Assembly: GCF_001563265.1 (NCBI RefSeq)
Contig: NZ_CP005083.1
Span: 2,235,001 to 2,299,000 of the forward strand
Source: Sphingobium sp. TKS
GTDB lineage: Bacteria > Pseudomonadota > Alphaproteobacteria > Sphingomonadales > Sphingomonadaceae
Length of the DNA stretch: 64,000 nt
Direction: 5' to 3'
Positions 55,394 through 63,291 of the stretch are shown in pieces. Both the position numbers and the translations under genes were made by a program. The first letter of the stretch is position 1, and every line of letters begins with the position of its first letter. A model generated the notes under the pieces. That model was given only the letters and a program-made list of their open reading frames with translations. It searched no databases and was not told where the DNA came from.

Positions 55394-57832
55394 ATGCTTC
55401 AGTCCCGCGATACCGTGCGCGTCTACCGCCACGGCCACATGGCGTGCGGCATCGGTGCCGGCGCACGCGGCTTCAACCAGGCCAACCCTCGCATCGGCAA
55501 CGTCGTCGCCCGTTTCGAATGCGCTGGCGGGATCGACGTCGACCCGGGCGCCATCCGCAATTTCGAGCGCATGACCGGCGTGAAGGGCACGGTCATGGAC
55601 CTGTTCGACCGCGACCAATATACCGCCTTCCACGGGCACGAACCCCCGCCGGGCTGGAAAGAGGCGGTGCCGGCCGACATTCGCGCGGTGTTCGGACGCC
55701 TCGACGTCTGCTTTGCGTCCTATCCCTGTAAAGGCTTCAGCGGACTTCTTTCCAACGCCGTTTCGAAGACTCAGAAATATCAGGCGCTCAACGCGCTGAC
55801 CCTCCGCGGCATGTGGCTGACCCTCGAAGCCTATCGCGACGATCCCATTCCCATCCTGCTGTTCGAGAACGTCCCGCGCATCATGACGCGCGGCCGCTGG
55901 CTCCTCGACCAGATCATCGCCCTGCTGCGCGGCTACGGCTATCACGTCACCGAGGACACGCACGACTGCGGCGAGATCGGCTGGCTCGCCGAATCCCGCA
56001 AGCGCTATCTCATGATCGCGCGCCACCCCGACAAGGTTCCACCCTTCATCTACCAGCCGACCAAGCATCCGCTGCGCGGAGTCGGCGAGGTCATCGGCAA
56101 GCTGCCGCTTCCCGGCGATCCCGCCGGCGGTCCGATGCATCGCGTCCCCGCGCTGCAATGGCGCACCTGGGTCCGGCTCGCCTTCGTCAAGGCCGGGCAC
56201 GACTGGCGCAGCCTCAACGACCTCGCCGTCGAGGACGGCTTCCTTCGTGACTATGGCATCGTCCCCGAGACCGAACTCAGGCCCAACGCTTATGGTGTCG
56301 CCCGCTGGTCTGATTCCGCCGGCGTCATCACGTCCGCGCGCGCTCCGGGACAGGGGCGCTTCTCGGTCGCCGATCCCCGGGCGCCCTGGGTCCGCGAAGG
56401 CAGCGGCTTCCTTGGCGTCAATCGCTGGGCGGGCTCGAGCGGTGTCATCTCGACCCGCGCGCTTCCCACCAACGGCGCTTACAGCGTTGCCGATCCCCGA
56501 CCGGGTTATGGCGACGCCACCCATCGTCACGTCCTGGGTGTCCGTGGCTGGGGCGACAGCGCCGGCGTCGTCTCCTGCACGCCCAAGCCAACCACGGGGC
56601 CGCACTGCGTCGCCGATCCGCGCCCCGGCTACAAGCCCGGCGCACATCACAACCTCCTTTCCGTCGCGTCCTATCGCGGCAGCGCCAGGACGATCAGCGG
56701 CGCCTCCCATGTCGCCGGCGGCGCCGCCAGCGTGGCCGACCCGCGCCAGCTCTCGGGCAATCTCACCTACCAGCAATATGGCGTCCGGCCATGGCGGGAA
56801 TGGGCGGGAACCGTCACGGCGCAGTCGCTGCCCGGCGGCGGTCCCCATTCGGTCGCCGACCCGCGCATCCACGGTCGGCCGCGCTTTAACAATGTCTATC
56901 GCGTCGTACCGTTCAACCGCGATGCGCCCGCCGTCGCCGGCCCGGGTGGACCTGCCGGCGGCCTTTGCGTCGCCGACCCGCGCGCCCCCCAAGGCCGCCA
57001 CGTCAACGGCAAATACCGCGTCACCGGGTTCACCATGTCGGCCAACGCCGTGATCGGCGCGAGCTCGACCGGCATGGGCGCGTTCGTCGTCGCCGACCCC
57101 CGTTGCACCTGGGGGCCGGACAGCCACCGCAACAAGCTCAAGGTCGTCTCCATGACGGGCCAGGCGCCCACCGTCACCGGTTCCGATCGCGTCGGAAGCG
57201 GTGCGATCTCGGTCGCCGATCCCCGTCCGGCTTGCCTGTCCCGCCCCGGGCGAGACAGCTACCTGACCCAGGGCCATTATGGCGTGGTCTCGTGGACCGG
57301 CGCAGCCGGTGCGATCCCCGCCTTTGCCAAAAACAATAACGGTCCCTGGTCGCTTGCCGATCCGCGGATCGACGCGCCACCGAATTTGCCCGACCCGGCG
57401 AATGACTGGAGCCTGCCACCTCTCGACGAGCGTCTCGTCGCCAGGATCATCGCGCTCGACGAAACCTGGCATCGCCCGTTCACGACCCTGGAGCTTGCCG
57501 CTCTACAGTCGCTCTTCGATCCCGAGGAGATATTCGTCTTCAATCCGGCGCTCGACGCCTATGTGCGTCGCTGGGAACGCAGCTGGGCGACGCGCGGCTT
57601 CGATCTCGAAGCCAGTTCCGATTCCACCCGCCGCGAATGGATCGGCAATGCGGTCCCGAGCGCATCCGCCAAGGCGATGGCCGAGGTGATCGGAGAAGCG
57701 CTGCTGCTCGCGAGCATGGGCGAGACATTCACGCTGTCGTCGCGTGAGATATGGGTCCGGCCGCTCGCGCTGGCGCTGGCCGTCAATCCCGATCAGGCGG
57801 CCTTTCAGCTCGATATGGGGCAGGCGGCATGA
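55394..57832 (+). CDS. Cytosine-C5 DNA methyltransferase with nine internal repeats
   Basis: Transfers methyl groups to C5 of cytosine. Motif I-like (HMACGIGAGARGF), motif IV with the catalytic Cys (SYPCKGFSG), motif VI (LLFENVPRIM), and motif X (IGNAVPSASAKAMAEVIGEA) are present. Between motifs VIII and IX, where the target recognition region lies, residues about 297-660 hold nine units of roughly 40 residues. Each starts like YGVARW or LGVNRW and ends in VADPR or near. At 812 residues it is about twice the usual size. It is coupled to the next gene by an ATGA overlap. Confidence 0.9.
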   Translation: MLQSRDTVRVYRHGHMACGIGAGARGFNQANPRIGNVVARFECAGGIDVDPGAIRNFERMTGVKGTVMDLFDRDQYTAFHGHEPPPGWKEAVPADIRAVFGRLDVCFASYPCKGFSGLLSNAVSKTQKYQALNALTLRGMWLTLEAYRDDPIPILLFENVPRIMTRGRWLLDQIIALLRGYGYHVTEDTHDCGEIGWLAESRKRYLMIARHPDKVPPFIYQPTKHPLRGVGEVIGKLPLPGDPAGGPMHRVPALQWRTWVRLAFVKAGHDWRSLNDLAVEDGFLRDYGIVPETELRPNAYGVARWSDSAGVITSARAPGQGRFSVADPRAPWVREGSGFLGVNRWAGSSGVISTRALPTNGAYSVADPRPGYGDATHRHVLGVRGWGDSAGVVSCTPKPTTGPHCVADPRPGYKPGAHHNLLSVASYRGSARTISGASHVAGGAASVADPRQLSGNLTYQQYGVRPWREWAGTVTAQSLPGGGPHSVADPRIHGRPRFNNVYRVVPFNRDAPAVAGPGGPAGGLCVADPRAPQGRHVNGKYRVTGFTMSANAVIGASSTGMGAFVVADPRCTWGPDSHRNKLKVVSMTGQAPTVTGSDRVGSGAISVADPRPACLSRPGRDSYLTQGHYGVVSWTGAAGAIPAFAKNNNGPWSLADPRIDAPPNLPDPANDWSLPPLDERLVARIIALDETWHRPFTTLELAALQSLFDPEEIFVFNPALDAYVRRWERSWATRGFDLEASSDSTRREWIGNAVPSASAKAMAEVIGEALLLASMGETFTLSSREIWVRPLALALAVNPDQAAFQLDMGQAA

Positions 57833-58344
57833 ACGCGCGCTCGCGCCGCGCCGAGGTCCGAAACCCGGTTCTTACACTGCCGTCCGCCCGCGCGCTCAAG
57901 GCCCAGCAGCCGCAAATCCTCGCCCTTCTGGCTGCGCTGTTATATGATCTGCAGCGTGACGCCCGGCAGCGTGCCGACAAGGCGTGGGGAACGCGCAAGG
58001 CCTTCATCGCCGCTTACTGGTTCACCGTCGCCGTCTATGCGGGCCACATCGCGAAGGCCATTCGTCCGGCGCATTACAGCCGGAACAAGGCGACGCCCTT
58101 CCGCGTGCGCCAGCATGGCTATGCCGCCCTGGCCGCCGTGGACTGGGCGGAGGCTTCCAGACTCTACAGCGAGAGGCGCGATCGCTTCGGTCTTGGAACC
58201 AGCCAGTTCCCCGAGGGCGAGGTGCTCCTTGACGACATCCCGATTGCCCGCATCAGCTATAACGGCCGGATCTGGCCGCTCGGACCCTTTCGACCGGAAA
58301 TGGAGCCCATCTACGACAATCGGATTGCGGCGGATCGATCATGA
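57829..58344 (+). CDS. Hypothetical protein, 171 residues, coupled to the methyltransferase
   Basis: The start overlaps the methyltransferase stop (ATGA). It is basic and helical at the N-terminus (RALKAQQPQILALLAALLYD, GTRKAFIAAYWFTVAVYAGH), with a stretch LLDDIPIARISYNGRIWPLG at the end. It may help the methyltransferase, but this rests only on coupling. No known family is recognised. Confidence 0.6.
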   Translation: MNARSRRAEVRNPVLTLPSARALKAQQPQILALLAALLYDLQRDARQRADKAWGTRKAFIAAYWFTVAVYAGHIAKAIRPAHYSRNKATPFRVRQHGYAALAAVDWAEASRLYSERRDRFGLGTSQFPEGEVLLDDIPIARISYNGRIWPLGPFRPEMEPIYDNRIAADRS

Positions 58345-58613
58345 CACGCCCGGCCGAATGGGACGATCCGCCCGGTTACGACCGTCATATCGGCCGGGCT
58401 CGCACGCCAAGCGACGATTTCTATGACCACCGCATACTGGTCCTTGAGCGGACCAGGCACGCCCTCGCTCCAAGAAAAGGAAGTTTGGCCGATGGCAAAG
58501 ACCCGAGAACAGCTGATCGACTGGCTGGTCGACGACACCTTCGACACATGCCGACAGGACGACCGTTATATGCGTTCGATCCTCCAGCAATATTGGTCCG
58601 GCATGAGCGATGA
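58341..58613 (+). CDS. Doubtful small gene, 90 residues
   Basis: An ATG overlaps the previous stop (ATGA), and the first 45 residues (PAEWDDPPGYDRHIGRARTP, then SDDFYDHRILVLERTRHALA) look protein-like. The second half lies in the wrong frame over the gene that starts at 58492 and is Arg-rich. It is probably a short gene whose end has been lost by a frameshift, or an N-terminal fragment only. Confidence 0.35.
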   Translation: MTRPAEWDDPPGYDRHIGRARTPSDDFYDHRILVLERTRHALAPRKGSLADGKDPRTADRLAGRRHLRHMPTGRPLYAFDPPAILVRHER

Positions 58614-58956
58614 GGAACTGCAATGCGCCTATGACGATCTCGTACCCGACAATTTTCGCGAAGATCCAGCCGACCACGATGTCGTCTCGCGCGCTATAAG
58701 TCTTCGGTTCAACCCGCAAGCCTGGATCGATGATTACGCCGTGTCCGTCGATGCCGAGCATCCCGACACATGGACCGTCCCCTTGTCGCTTCTGCTCGAA
58801 AGGTTTCCGACCCGGGAGAGTTGGCATGAGCGCGACGAGGATCGCGATGCCATGCGCTTGGAAGGCAACGCGCCGAGATGGGTGCGGGACTGGACTGGCC
58901 CGTTCGAGGTCGAGCTGCTCGACCCGGACGCATGGCAGATCGGAGGCGGCGAATGA
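58492..58956 (+). CDS. Hypothetical protein, 154 residues
   Basis: AAAAGGAAG lies before ATG 58492. The protein reads REQLIDWLVDDTFDTCRQDD, YWSGMSDEELQCAYDDLVPD, then VELLDPDAWQIGGG. Acidic, helical; the DDLV pattern recalls element-encoded proteins of unknown function. The stop overlaps the next ATG. Confidence 0.6.
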   Translation: MAKTREQLIDWLVDDTFDTCRQDDRYMRSILQQYWSGMSDEELQCAYDDLVPDNFREDPADHDVVSRAISLRFNPQAWIDDYAVSVDAEHPDTWTVPLSLLLERFPTRESWHERDEDRDAMRLEGNAPRWVRDWTGPFEVELLDPDAWQIGGGE

Positions 58957-59228
58957 CAGCCCGACGTCACTTCGTCCATGTCTACGCCACGATCCGCGTC
59001 AAGGTGGCAGTGGACGCGATAAACCACACCGAAGCGATTCGGGCGGCCGACCGCGCACTCTTCGACAAGGGGTTTGCCGTGCGGCTGATCCCCAACGCCA
59101 GGGATGTGCTGGATGCGGAATATGCCGAAGAGGTCGTCGGCTACATGGTCGACGAAGCCGGTGATCCGACCTTCGAGCACACGCGCAACTATGACAACAA
59201 TTACCAGCCCGAAGGCTCCGCAGGATGA
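58953..59228 (+). CDS. Small hypothetical protein, 91 residues
   Basis: Starts in a four-base overlap with the previous stop (ATGA). VHVYATIRVKVAVDAINHTE, then AADRALFDKGFAVRLI and EYAEEVVGYMVDEAGD. It has the strand-helix pattern of the protein at 59464 and seems a distant relative of it. Confidence 0.6.
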   Translation: MTARRHFVHVYATIRVKVAVDAINHTEAIRAADRALFDKGFAVRLIPNARDVLDAEYAEEVVGYMVDEAGDPTFEHTRNYDNNYQPEGSAG

Positions 59229-59464
59229 ACACCCAAACAAGCACGATCGCGGCCATGATCTGCGAGCTGATCGAAACCCATATGGAGAAATGCGAGTCCG
59301 CGTTCGAGCGTTCCGAGGACGGGCCACATCATGTCGTCTCGGATGTGCATGAAACCCGCGCAAACATCGAAACCCTGTCCAGCAGGGACAATGAGGATGG
59401 CGTCGAAATCACGCTGCTGCTGGATGACGGTTCCGCTTTTCGCGTCATGGTGGAGGCGCTCTGA
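59225..59464 (+). CDS. Small hypothetical protein, 79 residues
   Basis: Starts in a four-base overlap (ATGA) with the previous gene. It reads STIAAMICELIETHMEKCES, then NIETLSSRDNEDGVEITLLL. Acidic and short, with a helix then strands. Confidence 0.6.
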   Translation: MNTQTSTIAAMICELIETHMEKCESAFERSEDGPHHVVSDVHETRANIETLSSRDNEDGVEITLLLDDGSAFRVMVEAL

Positions 59465-59649
59465 TGGCAACGTTCAAAGTCAGGATCGTCCAGATCTTCC
59501 GGGTCGAGCGCGAAGTCGTCATGGACGTCATCGCCGCCTCCGAAGACGAAGCCTGCGAACTGGTCGACACCGGCGAAGCCGACAAGCCGGAGTGGGACGC
59601 CTGGAAAGATCACTGGACGCTCGAAGGCGAAACCGCCCAGCCGGCATAA
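59464..59649 (+). CDS. Small hypothetical protein, 61 residues
   Basis: Starts at the last base of the previous stop (TGATG overlap). It reads TFKVRIVQIFRVEREVVMDV, then IAASEDEACELVDTGEAD, a strand-helix layout close to the 58953 protein. It closes a run of three tightly packed small genes. Confidence 0.6.
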   Translation: MATFKVRIVQIFRVEREVVMDVIAASEDEACELVDTGEADKPEWDAWKDHWTLEGETAQPA

Positions 59650-59728
59650 GCTGTCCATCGAGGCGCTGCCCGGGAGCGGAGGAGGGGGACGGCTATGCTC
59701 CCGGCATGGGAGCAGTCCGGAGGCTCCC

Positions 59729-60205
59729 ATGAAGATCGAACTGCGCCGCATCACCTACAGCGATGCCCTGTCGCAGGAAACCAGCGCCTACACCGCCGAC
59801 GTCTACATCGATGGAGAGCTCGCCTTCCATGCCCGCAACCAGGGCACGGGCGGCGCGGATTTCTTTCATCAGGTCGGCCGCTGGACCGAGGCCGAAGTCA
59901 ATAGCTGGCTCGAGGCCAACCGGTCGCCTCGGGTCGATGACGGCTTCAGCTATGATCATGATCTCGAGATCGAGGTCAGCGACCTTCTCTCCCGCGAACT
60001 CGAAGCTCGCAGGGTCAAACGCCTGCTTCGCACCAATCTCGTGACGATCGAGAACGGGCAGATTTTCCAGTACCCCCTCCGCAAGCGCCCAATCGAAATC
60101 GTCGTTCGCGCCGTGCGGGCCACCAACCCCGCTGCCATCGTCGTGAATGACGCCGGCGACGACGTGCTCGACGAGGCGCTCGCCATCCTGCTCGCCCCGC
60201 GCTGA
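59729..60205 (+). CDS. Hypothetical protein, 158 residues
   Basis: KIELRRITYSDALSQETSAY, FHARNQGTGGADFFHQVGRW, then IEVVVRA-like strands and an acidic end. GGAG lies eight bases before ATG 59729, and a purine tract (59672-59690) is 38 bases upstream. The function is unknown. Confidence 0.65.
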   Translation: MKIELRRITYSDALSQETSAYTADVYIDGELAFHARNQGTGGADFFHQVGRWTEAEVNSWLEANRSPRVDDGFSYDHDLEIEVSDLLSRELEARRVKRLLRTNLVTIENGQIFQYPLRKRPIEIVVRAVRATNPAAIVVNDAGDDVLDEALAILLAPR

Positions 60206-60361
60206 CGCGAGGCCTTCCGGACACCGATCCGGATCGCGACCACGCATGACGACAAACGCGATCCGCGCCGGCTCACCGGCTCACCGTCGGATTCCCGCCG
60301 ACAGCTCCCCGAACTCCGGCTCGCATTCGATTGTCCCGGCAACGCGTCAAGGAGACCGCAC

Positions 60362-60898
60362 ATGGAAAGCACTCATCTGGAAACTGCATTCACGATTGGC
60401 GTCACGCCGGACGAAGCGGCGCTGCTCGAAGAATGTCTTGCGACCGCGGGTCAGATATACACGGGATTCGCCGCGATCCCGCTCGACGAGATGGACGCCG
60501 CCAGGGCCTGCTACGCCGAGCGTAGCGAGGCATTCAAGGCCACCTTCCCGTTGAGGGACGACGAGGAGAACCCCTTTGCCAGTTTCCTCGCGCTCTGGTC
60601 CGATCCGGACTTCCCCGACTTTGGCGCGCGTACCAGCATCGCTGACGACGCCGGTGGCAAGGGGAAGGTCGCCATCATCCAAGGCCACGAGGCAGATGTA
60701 TCGGCGCTCGCATCGCTGATCCAGAAGGTCTGCAAGTCAGCACTACCCTTCGGCTTCGAATGGACGATCGTCTCCGACAAATCCGGGCGGGACGGGTTCG
60801 GTGGTGGCTATTTCGTGATCACCGAGGCCGGGATATTCGGCGACTCCACGCGCGCGATTGTGGAACGAACGCTGCAGACTCCCCGGGCGGGACGCTGA
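60362..60898 (+). CDS. Conserved hypothetical protein, 178 residues, relative of 48845
   Basis: It shares FASFLALWSDPDFPDFGART and ALPFGFEWTIVSDKSGRDGF, then GGGYFVITEAGIFG, with the 48845 protein (WSGLRDLFCDPDYPTFGAD, APIGFEWAETCS, EFGGGWCAIHAD), but lacks the C-terminal W/H module. Together with the split copy at 35612 this is a three-copy family. The gene just downstream starts two bases after the stop. Confidence 0.65.
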   Translation: MESTHLETAFTIGVTPDEAALLEECLATAGQIYTGFAAIPLDEMDAARACYAERSEAFKATFPLRDDEENPFASFLALWSDPDFPDFGARTSIADDAGGKGKVAIIQGHEADVSALASLIQKVCKSALPFGFEWTIVSDKSGRDGFGGGYFVITEAGIFGDSTRAIVERTLQTPRAGR

Positions 60899-60900
60899 CC

Positions 60901-61269
60901 ATGGCAGGCGGCACCACTGCGAGCATCACCCTCCATGTAGAGATAATCGACTCTCAGGCCATGTGGGATCACGCCTTTGGCATCTATGCAGGCGTGCATC
61001 TTCGCTACGAGGTATATGACCCGGCCGAACCGACCCGCCTGGGCAGCGCGCTTCACGACGGGTTCGTCGCGATCTGCGGGGACCGCGATACGCCAGACAT
61101 CGGCGAATGTCTCGGCATGATCTTCGATCCCGGTGCGAGCCCTCCCGGCATCCAGATCGATGACAACTCGGTCGAAATCCTGCCGCCCCCGTGGGATGAA
61201 AAATATTCCCAGTTCATCGGGGATCGCGGCGAACTGGGCACCGACGGCTTCGGCGGCGGCCATGACTAA
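60901..61269 (+). CDS. Hypothetical protein, 122 residues
   Basis: ATG 60901 lies two bases after the previous stop. It reads ITLHVEIIDSQAMWDHAFGI, RLGSALHDGFVAICGDRD, IQIDDNSVEILPPPWDEK, then a GGGHD end. The stop lies inside the next gene, which starts at 61262 in another frame. Confidence 0.6.
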   Translation: MAGGTTASITLHVEIIDSQAMWDHAFGIYAGVHLRYEVYDPAEPTRLGSALHDGFVAICGDRDTPDIGECLGMIFDPGASPPGIQIDDNSVEILPPPWDEKYSQFIGDRGELGTDGFGGGHD

Positions 61270-61669
61270 GGCCATCCTCAAGCAGCCCTGCGATGAATGC
61301 CCGTGGCGCCGCAAGCATCCGGCCGGCTGGCTCGGCGGCTATCGCGCAGAGGAGTTCACGCAGCAAGTCCAGTTCGATGGGCCACCGCTGCCCTGCCACA
61401 AGACCATCCCGGGCGACGGAACCGACGCCCGCGCGATGTGCGCGGGCGCGCTCATCTTCATGAAGAACAGCTGCAAGGGCGCTCACCACTCCGATTATGG
61501 TGATGCGCTGACCACCGTCGAGGCGGATAGCGAGACCGTGTTCCAGTGGGCGCATGAGTTCCTCGAACATCACAACAATCCCGGGGCCTGGTCCGAGAAA
61601 GTCAGGGCCGCTCTGATGGAGAAGCGCAATGGGACAAACGCGGACCGTGACGGAGAAGACGCTCGATGA
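61262..61669 (+). CDS. Cys-rich protein of the DUF6283 kind, 135 residues
   Basis: Cys and His residues are set as PCDECPWRRKHPAGW, then LPCHKTIPG, then AMCAGALIFMKNSCKG, the pattern of a small metal- or iron-sulphur-binding family, to which I assign it from memory. The C-terminus overlaps the next gene by about 40 bases in another frame. Confidence 0.65.
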   Translation: MTKAILKQPCDECPWRRKHPAGWLGGYRAEEFTQQVQFDGPPLPCHKTIPGDGTDARAMCAGALIFMKNSCKGAHHSDYGDALTTVEADSETVFQWAHEFLEHHNNPGAWSEKVRAALMEKRNGTNADRDGEDAR

Positions 61670-62106
61670 GGCGGAGCTGGATTTCCGGGAAGCGCCGGGC
61701 CGCGATAGCGCGGCCGACCTGCTGACCGTCGCCACCGGCTATTGGAACGACGCCATGATCGGCGATGAAACCTATGCCGGCAAAGTGGGCCTGGTTCGCA
61801 ACTGGCTGGCCAAGGCGGTGGTACCCGTCGACCCAGATTCATGCGGAACCGATCGCAGGTGCCGCACGCCGCATCGTGAGCTATACCGATGGCGCCGCCC
61901 GTACCAACGTCTATAGGGCCGCAAAACAGGAGCTGGCACAGCATGGCGATAAGCTTCGAACACTGCTGATCGAGCTTGCCGGGATCATCGACGAAATCGA
62001 TGCCTTGCCGATCAATGATGAGGGCGCGCGCGAATTGCCTCCCGGCATGCTGGACCGCGCCCGCGAAATCGCCGCCGTCGCTCAAGATCTGGAAAGCGCG
62101 ACATGA
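61629..62106 (+). pseudogene. Frameshifted hypothetical gene
   Basis: The frame from ATG 61629 reads DLLTVATGYWNDAMIGDETY and AGKVGLVRNWLAK, then turns to nonsense. One base on, the other frame continues IHAEPIAGAARRIVSYTDG and RTNVYRAAKQELAQHGDKLR to a stop at 62106. The shift is near 61815-61825 and looks like a single-base change. The product would be about 158 residues. Confidence 0.6.
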
Positions 62107-62282
62107 GTGAAGATGAATTCGACCAGCTGGTCGACGAGGCGACCCATGCCGTCAATAATCTCATCCCCGATCGATTCCTCGACCGGTTGGGAGGAAACGC
62201 GCGCCGCGGTCTGCTCATCTCGATCAACGACGCTCTGACCGCAATCCTGCGCGACGTCATCGAACCGGACGACGAGGCCTGA
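62103..62282 (+). CDS. Small hypothetical protein, 59 residues
   Basis: ATG 62103 overlaps the previous stop (ATGA). It reads MSEDEFDQLVDEATHAVNNL, then RRGLLISINDALTAILRDVI, acidic and helical. Clear coupling supports it. Confidence 0.6.
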   Translation: MSEDEFDQLVDEATHAVNNLIPDRFLDRLGGNARRGLLISINDALTAILRDVIEPDDEA

Positions 62283-62381
62283 TACCATAAGGTGCCGCGC
62301 TCTTCACGAAGGCTTCTCGTTCAATCCAGCCCCGCGATCAGCCCGGGCGTCGGCATCACGTCACCGAACAATGGACATTTC

Positions 62382-62419
62382 GTTATGGTCATCATATATG
62401 ACCAGTCACTAGACATAAC
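62382..62419. promoter_or_regulatory. Nested palindromes upstream of the last toxin-antitoxin pair
   Basis: GGTCAT and ATGACC (62387-62392, 62398-62403) form a 6-base inverted repeat around CATAT. An outer pair GTTATG (62382-62387) and CATAAC (62414-62419) encloses it. It lies 15-50 bases before the antitoxin ATG. Confidence 0.5.
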
Positions 62420-62433
62420 CAGGAGCAACCGCC

Positions 62434-62703
62434 ATGCGGGCAGAAACCTATGGCGCCGCGGACTTCAAGACCAACTGCCTTGCTATCCTCGATCGACTGG
62501 CCCGTCACGATGTCGACCAGGTGACGATCACCAAGCGCGGCCGAGCCGTCGCGGTGCTGACGCCGCCTCCCAGTACGACCGATGCGATCGAGGGACTGCA
62601 CGGCTTCATGCGCGGGTCCGTTTCAGTGCCCACGGGCGTCGATCTCCTCGCTCCCGTGCTCGATGAACCGCTGAACGCCCAGGACGGAAAGCTCCACGGA
62701 TGA
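62434..62703 (+). CDS. Phd/YefM-family antitoxin
   Basis: ETYGAADFKTNCLAILDRLA, then QVTITKRGRAVAVLTPPP, the standard Phd/YefM core, with a C-terminal toxin-binding tail. It overlaps the toxin gene by four bases. 89 residues. Confidence 0.85.
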   Translation: MRAETYGAADFKTNCLAILDRLARHDVDQVTITKRGRAVAVLTPPPSTTDAIEGLHGFMRGSVSVPTGVDLLAPVLDEPLNAQDGKLHG

Positions 62704-63155
62704 GCGCGGCCGGAGGGGAAACCGACAACCCTCGAGCAGTGCTGCTCGACACATGTGCCGTTATCTGGCTGGCCAATGGCGATCCAATCGCTCCGGCAGC
62801 GCTCGGGGCCATCACCCATGCGGCCCTGGCCGATGGGGTGTTCGTCTCGCCGGCGAGCGCGTGGGAAGTGGGATTGCTGAGTCGCGTTCGCGGCGACAAG
62901 GCACCGGCCATCTCCTTCCTGCCAGATCCGCAAAGCTGGTTCGCTCGCTTCATGAGCGGACCAGCGATCCGGGAAGCGCCCTTGCTCCCGGAAATCGCGA
63001 TTGCGTCCTCGCTCCTGCCCGACCCGCTGCACGGCGATCCCGCCGACAGGTTCATCATCGCGACCGCCCGGCTTCACCGGATGCCCGTTGTCACACGTGA
63101 CGGCAAAATTATCGACTACGCCGCCAAAGGACACGTCGCTGCCATAGAATGCTGA
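62700..63155 (+). CDS. vapC: PIN-domain toxin VapC
   Basis: PIN RNase of 151 residues with VLLDTCAVIWLANGD, SPASAWEVGLLSRV, DPADRFIIATARLHRMPVVT and the final acidic positions. All acidic residues seem present, so this pair should be active, unlike two other toxins in the window. Confidence 0.88.
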   Translation: MSAAGGETDNPRAVLLDTCAVIWLANGDPIAPAALGAITHAALADGVFVSPASAWEVGLLSRVRGDKAPAISFLPDPQSWFARFMSGPAIREAPLLPEIAIASSLLPDPLHGDPADRFIIATARLHRMPVVTRDGKIIDYAAKGHVAAIEC

Positions 63156-63260
63156 CCACACTCCACGTCAAACGCCTCGCGCATCACCGTCGCCTGAGCC
63201 ATGATCTTCGATAGATCCTGACCACGCGCCTCGACGAAGGGGAGGGAGAAAGGAGGCGTG

Positions 63261-63277
63261 CGCTCCCTTCGGGAGCG
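63261..63277. promoter_or_regulatory. Stem-loop in the leader of the last gene
   Basis: CGCTCCC and GGGAGCG pair around TTC, 14 bases before the ATG at 63292 and just after a purine tract (63238-63257). It may affect translation of the gene. Confidence 0.4.
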
Positions 63278-63291
63278 GTCAGGAGCTTTCC

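Noticed and set aside
55049..57472. 807-residue - strand frame with regular repeats
   Set aside because: The repeats are the mirror of the VADPR units in the C5 methyltransferase, whose catalytic motifs are complete.
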